A DNA stretch of 64,000 nt from Isoptericola halotolerans. GTDB taxonomy: Bacteria > Actinomycetota > Actinomycetes > Actinomycetales > Cellulomonadaceae. This document shows, in pieces, positions 27,517 through 35,173 of the stretch (positions are counted from its first letter, which is position 1; the number at the start of each line of letters is the position of its first letter). The position numbers and the translations under genes were made by a program. The stretch is from the NCBI RefSeq assembly GCF_003003075.1, contig NZ_PVTX01000002.1:1-64000 (forward strand), written 5' to 3'. The notes beneath the pieces are model-generated. The model worked only from the letters and a program-made list of their open reading frames with translations. It had not been told where the DNA came from and searched no databases.

Positions 27517-28443
27517 TCAGAGGTGGTCGAGCCGCTGCAGGATCGCGCCCTCGCGCAGGGCCCACGGGCAGATCTCCACCTCGTCGACGCCGAGGGCGGC
27601 CATCGCCTCCTGCGCGACGACGGCGCCCGCCACGATCTGCAGCGCCCGGCCCGGACCGATGCCCGGCAGCACGGTGCGGTCCGCCGAGGACAGCTTCGCC
27701 AGGCGCGGCTCCCAGTCGGCCAGGTGGTCGTGGCGCATCCGCCAGCGCTCGCCGGTTCCCATGACCTGGCGGGGCATCCCCGCCAGCCGGGCCAGGGAGC
27801 GGAAGGTCTTGGAGGTGGCCACCGCGTGGTCGGGCGCCGGCGCCTTCGCCACGGGTCCGACGGCGTCGCGCAGCACCGACCGCGCGTGCTCGCGCAGCTT
27901 CTCCACGTCGTCGGGCTTCGGCGGGTCGGCGTCGAGGAGGAAGCGCCGGGTCATGCGGCCGGCACCGAGCGGCACGGACAGGGCGACGTCCGGGGCCTCG
28001 TCCACGCCGGTGGCGATCTCGAGGGAGCCGCCGCCGATGTCGAGCAGCAGGAGCCGGCCGGCGCCCCAGCCGTACCAGCGGCGCGCCGCCAGGAAGGTCA
28101 GCCGCGCCTCCTCGTCGCCGGCGAGCACCTCGATGGGCACGCCCGCGCGCTTCTCCAGGTCGGCCAGCACCTCGGCGCCGTTGGTCGCCTCGCGCAGCGC
28201 GGAGGTCGCCAGCGCCATCGTCTGCTCGATGCCGTGCTCGGCGCCCTCGGCCGCCGCCGCCTCGACGGCCTTGCGCAGCTCCTTGACGCCCGCCTTGGAG
28301 ATCGAGCCGTCGGGCTCGACGTACCGCATCAGGCGCACGGTGGTCTTGTGGCTGGCCTGCGGCACCGGCCGTGCACCTGCTCGCGCGTCCATGACGAGCA
28401 GGTGCACGGTGTTGGAGCCGATGTCGATCACGCCGAGTCGCAT
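27517..28443 (-). CDS. ppx: Ppx/GppA-type exopolyphosphatase
   Basis: A 308-residue protein of the ASKHA Ppx/GppA family that hydrolyses polyphosphate or pppGpp. The N-terminal phosphate motif IDIGSNTVHLLV, the catalytic-Glu region SALREATNG and the second phosphate loop LLLLDIGGGSLEI are present. It lacks the C-terminal HD-like domain, as usual for short actinobacterial Ppx proteins. The ATG at 28443 gives the canonical MRLGVIDIGSN start, with TAGTTT 7 nt upstream. Confidence 0.9.
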   Translation of the reverse strand: MRLGVIDIGSNTVHLLVMDARAGARPVPQASHKTTVRLMRYVEPDGSISKAGVKELRKAVEAAAAEGAEHGIEQTMALATSALREATNGAEVLADLEKRAGVPIEVLAGDEEARLTFLAARRWYGWGAGRLLLLDIGGGSLEIATGVDEAPDVALSVPLGAGRMTRRFLLDADPPKPDDVEKLREHARSVLRDAVGPVAKAPAPDHAVATSKTFRSLARLAGMPRQVMGTGERWRMRHDHLADWEPRLAKLSSADRTVLPGIGPGRALQIVAGAVVAQEAMAALGVDEVEICPWALREGAILQRLDHL

Positions 28444-28486
28444 GGCGCTCAAACTACCGGTCGACGGCACCGCACGGACCGTCGGT

Positions 28487-28861
28487 TCAGGCCAGCGCCT
28501 TGGCCTTGAGCGCCTCGAACTCCTGCGGGGTGATCGTGCCGTCGTCGAGCAGCTTCTTCGCCGACGCGATGTGGTCAGCGGGCGAGCCGGCGACCGTCTT
28601 GATGTAGTCGTCGGTGGCCGCCTTGGCGTCCTTCGCGGCCGCCATGTTGCGCTCGGCCATGCCGCGCCCGCGCGCGATGAGGTACACCAGCGCCGTGATC
28701 ATGGGGACGAAGATCAGCAGGACGACCCAGAGCGCCTTCCACCAGCCGTTCAGCTGATGGTCCCGGAACAGGTCCGTGAGGATCTGGAACAGGACGATGA
28801 GGTACGCCATGAAGAGGAAGATCCAGAGGAGGAACCAGACATAGCTCCAAAAGTCATCCAT
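28487..28861 (-). CDS. PLDc_N/SHOCT-domain membrane protein
   Basis: A 124-residue protein with two membrane helices (about 5-28 and 40-64; pattern WFLLWIFLFMAYLIVLFQIL and WWKALWVVLLIFVPMITALVYLI), typical of the phospholipase-D N-terminal-like family, and a C-terminal SHOCT motif (AKKLLDDGTITPQEFEALKAKAL). SHOCT domains are thought to mediate oligomerisation. The function is unknown. A GGAAGGA sequence precedes the ATG. Confidence 0.87.
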   Translation of the reverse strand: MDDFWSYVWFLLWIFLFMAYLIVLFQILTDLFRDHQLNGWWKALWVVLLIFVPMITALVYLIARGRGMAERNMAAAKDAKAATDDYIKTVAGSPADHIASAKKLLDDGTITPQEFEALKAKALA

Positions 28862-28975
28862 CGTGAATGTCCTTCCGCGTCCGAGGTGAGATCCCGCGGG
28901 GACCGCAGCCGCGACCCCTCGGCGATCACGCTACCCACGAACGCGGAGAACGGCCCGATATAACCCGACAAAGGT

Positions 28976-30355
28976 TCAATCGGTCGCCGGAACGGCGCGA
29001 AGCGTCCGCTCGGCCGCCGCGACGACGGCGGCCTCCGCCGCCCGTGCCTCGGCGAGGGCCGTCGCGCGGGCCGCGACGATGCGGCCGTGCAGGGCGGCGT
29101 GCGCGCGGCGGCGCACCGCCCGGGCGATCTCGTCCCGGTCCGACTCGGTGGGCTCCTGCCCGTGCGGCGCGAGCTCGCCGGCCAGCCGTTCCACGGCGGC
29201 CGCCACCTCGACGGCGACCTGGCGCTCCGCCTCGTCGAGCAGCCCGACGACGGCGGCGTCCGCGGCGCGACCCAGCCGGGTCTCCTCGAACCGTGCGGCG
29301 GCCTGGGCCACCAGCCGGCCGGCCTGGTCGACGACGGCGCGCTCGGTGGCCGGGGCGTGCGCCGTCAGCGAGGCCAGGTCGTACAGCAGCACACCCTCGA
29401 CGTCCGCCACCGACGGCTCCACGTCACGGTGCAGCGCCAGGTCCAGGATCACCAGGGCGTCCGGCTCCGGCTCGTCGCCCGCCCGTGCGGCGGCGCGCTC
29501 CCGGGCACGGGCCACGGAGGCCGCGTCGAGGACGTAGGCCAGCGAGGCCTCCGCGTCCGCCGCCGGACCGGGGCGGCCGCCCCGCGCCCCCGAGCAGGAC
29601 ACCACGACGTCCGCGTCGCCCAGCGCCTCCACCAGCGACTCGGTGTCGACGCCGACGGCGCCCGTGCCGTGCGACGCCGCGAACGCCTGCGCCCGCCCGG
29701 ACCGCGAGTACACCCGGATGTCCTCGCACCCCCGGGCGCGCAAGGCCGCGACGGTGGCGCCCGCGTAGGCACCGGTGCCGATGATGACGGCGCGGGCCAC
29801 GGGGTACGGGCGCATCGACCGGCCGGCCAGGTCCAGCCCGACCGCCACCAGGGAGCGCCCGGCGCCGCCCAGCGCCGTCGACCGCCCGATCTGCTTGGAG
29901 GTGCGCGACGCCGTCTGGAACAGCAGCTCCAGCGTCTTGGAGGTGGTCCCGTCGGCCCGGGACTCCGCGAGCGCCCGCTTCACCTGCCCGGCGATCTCCC
30001 GCTCGCCCACCACCATCGAGTCCAGGCCGGCGGCCACCGCGAAGAGGTGCTCGGTGACCTCGGAGCCGGTGCGCACCGTGAACGAGCTCGCGGCGACGTC
30101 GGTGGACACCCCCGAGGACTCGGCGACGAGCTCGGCGACGTGGCGCGTGGCGTGGCGGACCGTGTCCCCGTCGAGGGGGGCGTCGACGTCCAGGTAGAGC
30201 TCGAACCGGTTGCAGGTCGAGATGACCACGGTGCCCTGCACGGGGCGGCACGTGCCCACGACGGTACGGCCCACGGACATCGAGCCGGTGGACAGACGCT
30301 CGAGGGCGTCGAGGTCCAGCTCGTGGTGGGACGCGGTGAGGGAGAGGAGAACCAC
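28976..30355 (-). CDS. hemA: glutamyl-tRNA reductase
   Basis: A 459-residue enzyme of the C5 pathway that reduces glutamyl-tRNA-Glu to glutamate-1-semialdehyde with NADPH. The catalytic Cys lies in VISTCNRFELYLDV (about residue 50), followed by SMVVGEREIAGQVKRA and the NADPH-binding VIIGTGAYAGATVAAL (glycine 2 replaced relative to GxGxxG), and a C-terminal dimerisation helix region. The GTG start is preceded by TAAAGT 9 nt upstream. It is divergent from hemE over a 49-nt region that carries a direct repeat. Confidence 0.95.
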   Translation of the reverse strand: MVLLSLTASHHELDLDALERLSTGSMSVGRTVVGTCRPVQGTVVISTCNRFELYLDVDAPLDGDTVRHATRHVAELVAESSGVSTDVAASSFTVRTGSEVTEHLFAVAAGLDSMVVGEREIAGQVKRALAESRADGTTSKTLELLFQTASRTSKQIGRSTALGGAGRSLVAVGLDLAGRSMRPYPVARAVIIGTGAYAGATVAALRARGCEDIRVYSRSGRAQAFAASHGTGAVGVDTESLVEALGDADVVVSCSGARGGRPGPAADAEASLAYVLDAASVARARERAAARAGDEPEPDALVILDLALHRDVEPSVADVEGVLLYDLASLTAHAPATERAVVDQAGRLVAQAAARFEETRLGRAADAAVVGLLDEAERQVAVEVAAAVERLAGELAPHGQEPTESDRDEIARAVRRRAHAALHGRIVAARATALAEARAAEAAVVAAAERTLRAVPATD

Positions 30356-30356
30356 A

Positions 30357-30386
30357 GTGCCCCCACTTTATGATCTGTGCCCCCAC
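30357..30386. promoter_or_regulatory. direct repeat in the hemA-hemE promoter region
   Basis: GTGCCCCCAC occurs twice, at 30357-30366 and 30377-30386, exactly 20 nt apart (about two helical turns). The copies overlap the likely hemA -10 (TAAAGT, minus strand, 30370-30365) and lie just before the likely hemE -10 (CAGAAT, 30391-30396). This fits a shared regulator site; the regulator is unknown. Confidence 0.5.
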
Positions 30387-30404
30387 GGGGCAGAATCGTT
30401 GACC

Positions 30405-31520
30405 GTGACATCCCCCACGGTGAACGTCAGCAACCTGCCCGCCTCTCACCCCCTCGCCGACGGGCGCACGACCACGTCCCCGCTGGTCAGCGCGCTGCGA
30501 GGTGATCGCCCGGCACGGACGCCCGTGTGGTTCATGCGGCAGGCGGGCCGGTCCCTGCCCGAGTACCGCGAGGTGCGACAGGGTGTCGGGATGCTGGAGT
30601 CCTGCCTGCGGCCGGACCTCGCCGCCGAGATCACGCTGCAGCCCGTCCGCCGCCACGGCGTCGACGCGGCGATCTTCTTCAGCGACATCGTGGTGCCGCT
30701 CAAGCTCGCCGGCGTCGACGTCGAGATCGTCTCCGGCGTCGGGCCGGTCATGGACCGCCCCTACCGGACGGCCGCCGACATCGACGAGCTCGTCGCGCGC
30801 GACCTCGACGACGAGACGCTCGCGCCGATCGCCCAGGCCGTGGAGCGCACCGTCGCCGGGCTGTCCGACGGCTCCGCCTCGACGCCCCTCATCGGGTTCG
30901 GCGGCGCGCCGTTCACGCTCGCCGCCTACCTCGTCGAGGGCCGGCCCTCGCGGGACCACCTGGCCGCGCGCACGCTCATGCACGCCGACCCGGAGACCTG
31001 GCGCCGGCTGACCACGTGGACCGCCGACCTCACCGGGCGGTTCCTGCGCACCCAGGTCCTGGCCGGCGCCAGCGCCGTGCAGCTCTTCGACTCGTGGGCG
31101 GGTTCGCTGTCCCTCGCCGACTACACGGCGCACGTGGCGCCGTCGTCCACCCGTGCCCTGCGGCATGTGGCGGAGCTGGGGGTTCCCGGCATCCACTTCG
31201 GCACCGCCACGGGGCACCTGCTCCCGGCGATGCGCGACGTGCTGCGCGACGCGGGGATCAGCCACCCGACGGTGGGGGTCGACTACCGCACCCCGCTGGA
31301 CGAGGCCACGGAGCTCCTCGGCGGCGACGTCCCGGTGCAGGGCAACATCGACCCGGCGCTCCTCGCCGCCCCGTGGGAGGCGCTGGAGGCGCACGTCCGC
31401 GACGTCGTCGCCCGCGGTGCCGGTGCTCCGGGCCACGTGGTGAACCTGGGCCACGGCGTGCCCCCGACCACCGACCCGACCGTGCTCACGCGCGTGGTCG
31501 AGCTCGTCCACTCGCTGTGA
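30405..31520 (+). CDS. hemE: uroporphyrinogen decarboxylase
   Basis: A 371-residue cytoplasmic enzyme that decarboxylates uroporphyrinogen III to coproporphyrinogen III. The family marker VWFMRQAGRSLPEYRE is near residue 42, with IGFGGAPFTLAAYLVEG in the middle and VQGNIDPALLAAPWE near the end. GTG 30405 has no ribosome site but CAGAAT 8 nt upstream. It overlaps hemY by four bases (GTGA), giving a coupled pair. Confidence 0.96.
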   Translation: MTSPTVNVSNLPASHPLADGRTTTSPLVSALRGDRPARTPVWFMRQAGRSLPEYREVRQGVGMLESCLRPDLAAEITLQPVRRHGVDAAIFFSDIVVPLKLAGVDVEIVSGVGPVMDRPYRTAADIDELVARDLDDETLAPIAQAVERTVAGLSDGSASTPLIGFGGAPFTLAAYLVEGRPSRDHLAARTLMHADPETWRRLTTWTADLTGRFLRTQVLAGASAVQLFDSWAGSLSLADYTAHVAPSSTRALRHVAELGVPGIHFGTATGHLLPAMRDVLRDAGISHPTVGVDYRTPLDEATELLGGDVPVQGNIDPALLAAPWEALEAHVRDVVARGAGAPGHVVNLGHGVPPTTDPTVLTRVVELVHSL

Positions 31521-32965
31521 GCCAGCAGGTCGACGCCGTCGTCGTCGGCGGCGGGATCGGCGGGCTGGTCGCGGCGCGCACGCTCATCGAGCGCGGGCTG
31601 CGCACGGTGGTGCTCGAGTCGTCGACCCGGCTGGGCGGCCCGGTGCGCGGCGGCGCGTTCGAGTCGCTGCCACGCGTCCCCGTCGACCTCGGTGCCGAGT
31701 CCTTCGCCGCCCGGGGCACCGCCGTCACCGAGCTCGCGGAGGAGCTCGGGCTCGACGTCGTCGAGCCCGCACCCCTGTCCGCCTGGGGGTACGCCGCCGG
31801 GAACGCGTTCCCGCTGCCCCGGGCCGGCGTGCTCGGCATCCCGGCCGTGCCGTGGGCCCCCGACGTCCGCCGCGCCATCGGCTGGCCCGGCGTGCTGCGC
31901 GCCTCCCTCGACCGCGTGCTGCCCCGGTTCGTGGGCGCCGACGCCGACGACCTCGGCACGCTGGTGCGCGCCCGGCTCGGCGCGCGGGCCACCGACCGGC
32001 TCGTCGCCCCGGTCGCCACCGGTGTGCACTCGGCACCGCTCGACCGGCTCGCCGTGGCGTCCGTCGCCCCCGGCCTCCAGGACCGGTTCGCCGTCGAGGG
32101 GTCCCTCACCCGGGCCGTCGCGGCGCTGCGTGCCGCCGCCCCGGCCGGCTCGGCCGTACGCGGCATCGACGGCGGGATGCACGCGGTCGTCGAGGCGCTC
32201 GCCGGGCAGATCGCCGCGAGCGCCGAGATCTGGACCGACACCCCGATCACGGACGCGACCGGACCCATCCACACCGCGCTCCGGCTCGGCCAGGAGGTCG
32301 TGGGCATCGAGCGGGCCGACGACGGCGGCTGGGTCGTGCGCTCGCGCGCCACCGCCGCGGGGGTCGCCGGGGGCCGCGGGTCGCTGCACACCGTCACGGC
32401 GCCGCGCCTCGTGGTGACCACACCCGCCGTCGGGCCGCTGCTGTCGCCGTGGACCGACGTCGTCCCCACGCCGGAGGTCGGGGCGGACGTGCGGCTCGCG
32501 ACGCTGCTCGTGGACGCCCCGGAGCTGGACGCCGCGCCGCGCGGGTCCGGGATGCTGGTGGCTCCCGGTGCCGCGGACGTGCGCGCGAAGGCGCTGACGC
32601 ACTCGACCGCCAAGTGGCCGTGGCTCGCCGCCCGGGTGCGGAGCGCGGCCGGTGCGGGGATGCACGTGGTGCGGCTGTCGTACGGGCGTCTCGGCGAGGA
32701 GACCGTCCCCCCGACCGCGGACGAGGCCGCACGGGACGCCTCGGTGCTCCTGGGCGTGCCGCTGGCGGACCGGGTGCAGGACCACCTGCTGCAGCGCTGG
32801 GACGGCGCCCTGCCGCCGCCGACCCCCGCCTACCGGGCCGACGTCACGGCGCTGAGCGCCGCCGTCGGGCAGGTCCCCGGGCTCGCCGTGACGGGCGGCT
32901 GGGTGGCCGGCACGGGGCTGGCCGCGATCGTGGCGCACGCCCAGGCGGCGGTCAACGGGCTGTGA
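31517..32965 (+). CDS. hemY: HemY-type FAD oxidase (coproporphyrinogen/protoporphyrinogen oxidase)
   Basis: A 482-residue FAD enzyme. The dinucleotide motif VVVGGGIGGLVAARTLIERG is at the N-terminus, followed by the family box LGAESFA and a C-terminal GLAVTGGWVAGTGLAAIVAHAQ. In Actinobacteria HemY oxidises coproporphyrinogen III to coproporphyrin III, which ferrochelatase and HemQ then turn into heme; neither of those genes is here. The GTG overlaps the hemE stop. Its 3' end overlaps the convergent methyltransferase-like gene by 14 bp. Confidence 0.93.
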   Translation: MSQQVDAVVVGGGIGGLVAARTLIERGLRTVVLESSTRLGGPVRGGAFESLPRVPVDLGAESFAARGTAVTELAEELGLDVVEPAPLSAWGYAAGNAFPLPRAGVLGIPAVPWAPDVRRAIGWPGVLRASLDRVLPRFVGADADDLGTLVRARLGARATDRLVAPVATGVHSAPLDRLAVASVAPGLQDRFAVEGSLTRAVAALRAAAPAGSAVRGIDGGMHAVVEALAGQIAASAEIWTDTPITDATGPIHTALRLGQEVVGIERADDGGWVVRSRATAAGVAGGRGSLHTVTAPRLVVTTPAVGPLLSPWTDVVPTPEVGADVRLATLLVDAPELDAAPRGSGMLVAPGAADVRAKALTHSTAKWPWLAARVRSAAGAGMHVVRLSYGRLGEETVPPTADEAARDASVLLGVPLADRVQDHLLQRWDGALPPPTPAYRADVTALSAAVGQVPGLAVTGGWVAGTGLAAIVAHAQAAVNGL

Positions 32966-33683
32966 CGCCGCGGGCCAGGTAGACCGTGTTGCTGGAGCGA
33001 CCACCGGTGATCGGGTTCGGGAAGTCGACGGGGTGCGCCGAGCGCTCGGCGAACACCTGGCCGAGCACGGCCTCGAACGGGGCGTCGGGAGGGTCGTCCG
33101 ACCAGAGGGCGAAGAGGCCCCCGTCCGCCAGGTGCCGGGACATCGCCCGCAGCCCGTCCGCGGCGTAGAACGCCGCGTGGCTCGGGTGGAGCACGTGCCG
33201 CGGGCTGTGGTCGATGTCCAGCAGGATCGCGTCGTACCGGACCTCGGGCTCGGCACGGGCGCGGCGGAAGAAGTCGTCCTGGACGAGCCGGCAGCGCGGG
33301 TCGGTGGCGAGCCCCGCGGCCTCCGGCAGCAGCTCGCGCCGGTGCCAGTCCAGGACCGGCCCCGAGTACTCGACGACGGTCACGTCCCCGACGCGCGGGT
33401 CGGCCAGCGCTGCGAGCGCCGTGTAGCCGAGCCCGAGGCCGCCGACGAGGACGCGCAGGCCGCCGGCGGGTGCGTCGAGCCGGGCGAGGGGTGAGTCGAG
33501 CCGGGCGAGGGCGAGGGTGGCGAGCTCGCGCTCCGCCACCGTGAACAGGCTGGACATGAGGTACTCGTCACCGAGCCGGACCTCGTACACGTCCTGCTGC
33601 GCGGCCGGGTCGTACCGGCGGCGCAGGCTGATCTCCCCCATCGGCGTGGTCTGGAAGTCGAGCTCTTCGAAGCGCAGCGGCAT
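32952..33683 (-). CDS. spermidine synthase-like methyltransferase-fold protein
   Basis: A 243-residue protein with the spermidine-synthase/Rossmann core: LRVLVGGLGLGYTALAAL (nucleotide loop, near residue 80), VTVVEYSGPVLDWHRRELL, and YDAILLDIDHSPRHVLHPSHAAFY. The N-terminal part (TPMGEISLRRR) matches polyamine-synthase-like proteins, but the usual aminopropyl-donor residues are not clear, so catalysis of spermidine formation is doubtful. An 18-bp tandem duplication (near 33465-33505) encodes the RLDSPLARLDAP repeat. Confidence 0.8.
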   Translation of the reverse strand: MPLRFEELDFQTTPMGEISLRRRYDPAAQQDVYEVRLGDEYLMSSLFTVAERELATLALARLDSPLARLDAPAGGLRVLVGGLGLGYTALAALADPRVGDVTVVEYSGPVLDWHRRELLPEAAGLATDPRCRLVQDDFFRRARAEPEVRYDAILLDIDHSPRHVLHPSHAAFYAADGLRAMSRHLADGGLFALWSDDPPDAPFEAVLGQVFAERSAHPVDFPNPITGGRSSNTVYLARGVTAR

Positions 33684-33762
33684 GGCTCAGCGTCTCACGC
33701 GGCGTCGCCCCGCCCCCGGCGTGCCACGAGGGCGGCCGGGAGCGAGGCGTACGGGCCGGCCG

Positions 33763-34455
33763 TCAGTCGTCGAGGTCGACGGTGCGCGAGATCCGCTCGC
33801 CGGTGGAGGACCTCACCACGACCTTGACCCGGTCGTCGTCCGCGCCGAACGTCCGGCCGAGGGTGACGTTGCCGTACGAGTTCGCCCGTGAGGTGGTCGA
33901 GGCGACCCTGCTGCCGTCCCGGTAGAACGTGGCGGTCCACCGGGCGCCCTTCGTCGGGCCGTTGACACGAACCTGCGCCGTCACGCGGTCGTCGCCCGAC
34001 TCCTGGACCGAGTAGCCGTACCTGCTGCCCTTCGAGCCCTCGCCGCTGCGGCACTCGAGATCGTCGTCGAGCTCGACCGTGCGCGCGGCCCGCTGGCCGC
34101 TGCTCGAGACGGCGACGAACCGGAACCGGTCGTCGTCGTCCCCGCGCACGGTCCTGGCGACGCTGATGTTCCCGTGACGGTTCGCCCGCTCGGTGATCCG
34201 GTAGGCCTTGCTGCCGTTGCGGTAGACCGTGACGGTCCACCGCTGGCCGGACTTCGCGGCGTCGACCCGCATGGCCGCCCGCATCCGGTCGTCGTCGCGC
34301 TCCGCGAGCGTCACCCGGTACTGCGCGTTCTTCGAGGCGTACCCCGTGCAGCTGACCCGGCCGTCGTCGTCGGCGTGCGCCGCGCCCGCTCCCATGCCGA
34401 CGCTCGCCAGTGCCAGGCACAGCGCGGCGAACGTCCCTAAGATCCTGTTCTTCAT
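33763..34455 (-). CDS. secreted protein with two tandem domains, function unknown
   Basis: A 230-residue protein with a signal peptide (NRILGTFAALCLALASVGMG; cleavage near AHA-DDD, residue 27). The mature part is two repeats of about 95 residues. Each starts with a Cys and a Gly/Ser/Lys stretch and shares GxRWTxTxYRxGS, the ANxxGNxxxxRT motif and the ending GxRxxRTVxLDD. One Cys per repeat could form a disulfide. The repeated beta-strand pattern suggests Ig-like or beta-sandwich domains. ATG 34455 has GGGAG 8 nt upstream. I do not recognise the family. Confidence 0.75.
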   Translation of the reverse strand: MKNRILGTFAALCLALASVGMGAGAAHADDDGRVSCTGYASKNAQYRVTLAERDDDRMRAAMRVDAAKSGQRWTVTVYRNGSKAYRITERANRHGNISVARTVRGDDDDRFRFVAVSSSGQRAARTVELDDDLECRSGEGSKGSRYGYSVQESGDDRVTAQVRVNGPTKGARWTATFYRDGSRVASTTSRANSYGNVTLGRTFGADDDRVKVVVRSSTGERISRTVDLDD

Positions 34456-34591
34456 CACAGGTGCTCCCCGGTGAGAGTGCCGCGGGGCGCGGGATGCGCT
34501 GTGCGGCTCGTGCCTCGCACGCTAGGGACGGTCCATGAGGCCACCGTGGCAGCACCGTGAGAGAGGTCTCATGAAGCCTGGTGGCCGCACG

Positions 34592-35038
34592 TCACGGGAC
34601 GGCGCCGCCCTCCCAGGGCCGCGCGCCGATCACGGGCCGGCTCGCCGCGTAGTCCTCGCGCATCATCGGCGAGGAGATCATCATGTCCGCCGTCGCGACG
34701 TTGCACGCCATGGGCACGTTCCAGACCGCCGCGAGCCGGAGCAGCGCCTTGACGTCCGGGTCGTGGGGCTGCGCCTCGAGCGGGTCCCAGAAGAAGATCA
34801 GCATGTCGATGAAGCCCTCGGCGATCTTCGCGCCGATCTGCTGGTCACCGCCCACCGGTCCGGACAGGAGCCGGTGGACCGGCAGGCCCAGCTCGAACTC
34901 CAGCATCGTCCCGGTGGTCCCCGTGGCCCAGAGCGAGTGCCCGGAGAGCGTCCCCCGGTTGAACTCTGCCCAGCGCAGGAGCTCGACCTTCTTGTTGTCG
35001 TGGGCCACCAGGGCGATGCTGTGCTGAACCGCGTCCAT
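34592..35038 (-). CDS. mgsA: methylglyoxal synthase
   Basis: A 148-residue enzyme that converts dihydroxyacetone phosphate to methylglyoxal and phosphate, a bypass of lower glycolysis. It aligns over its whole length with E. coli Mgs[11 protein letters not shown] (His13), [19 protein letters not shown] (catalytic Asp65), [20 protein letters not shown] (His92, Asp95) and [15 protein letters not shown] 35038 has GAGGAG 7 nt upstream. It sits alone inside the hem region, divergent from the HNH gene. Confidence 0.95.
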   Translation of the reverse strand: MDAVQHSIALVAHDNKKVELLRWAEFNRGTLSGHSLWATGTTGTMLEFELGLPVHRLLSGPVGGDQQIGAKIAEGFIDMLIFFWDPLEAQPHDPDVKALLRLAAVWNVPMACNVATADMMISSPMMREDYAASRPVIGARPWEGGAVP

Positions 35039-35138
35039 GGGAGCGCTCCTCACCCGGGCGCGCGCTGCACCCGTCTGCCTCATGCTTCCACGCGCGGGGC
35101 GGACCGGCAGCGAGTGCGCGATCAGCCCTCGCGGGCAC

Positions 35139-35154
35139 TCGAACGGGTGTTCGA
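35139..35154. promoter_or_regulatory. LexA-type SOS box before the HNH nuclease gene
   Basis: TCGAACGGGTGTTCGA matches the actinobacterial SOS box TCGAAC-N4-GTTCGA at every defined position. It lies 7 nt upstream of the TAGTCT -10 box (35162-35167), so bound LexA would cover the -35 region and block transcription of the downstream gene. Confidence 0.85.
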
Positions 35155-35173
35155 TCTCTGGTAGTCTCGGTGC

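Noticed and set aside
30356-30404. Riboswitch upstream of hemA or hemE
   Set aside because: The gap is only 49 nt and both mRNAs seem to begin near the start codons, leaving no space for an aptamer.
33763-34455. Secreted two-repeat protein as a toxin or peptidase inhibitor
   Set aside because: The repeat pattern alone does not support any function; no inhibitor signature was seen, so it is left as unknown.
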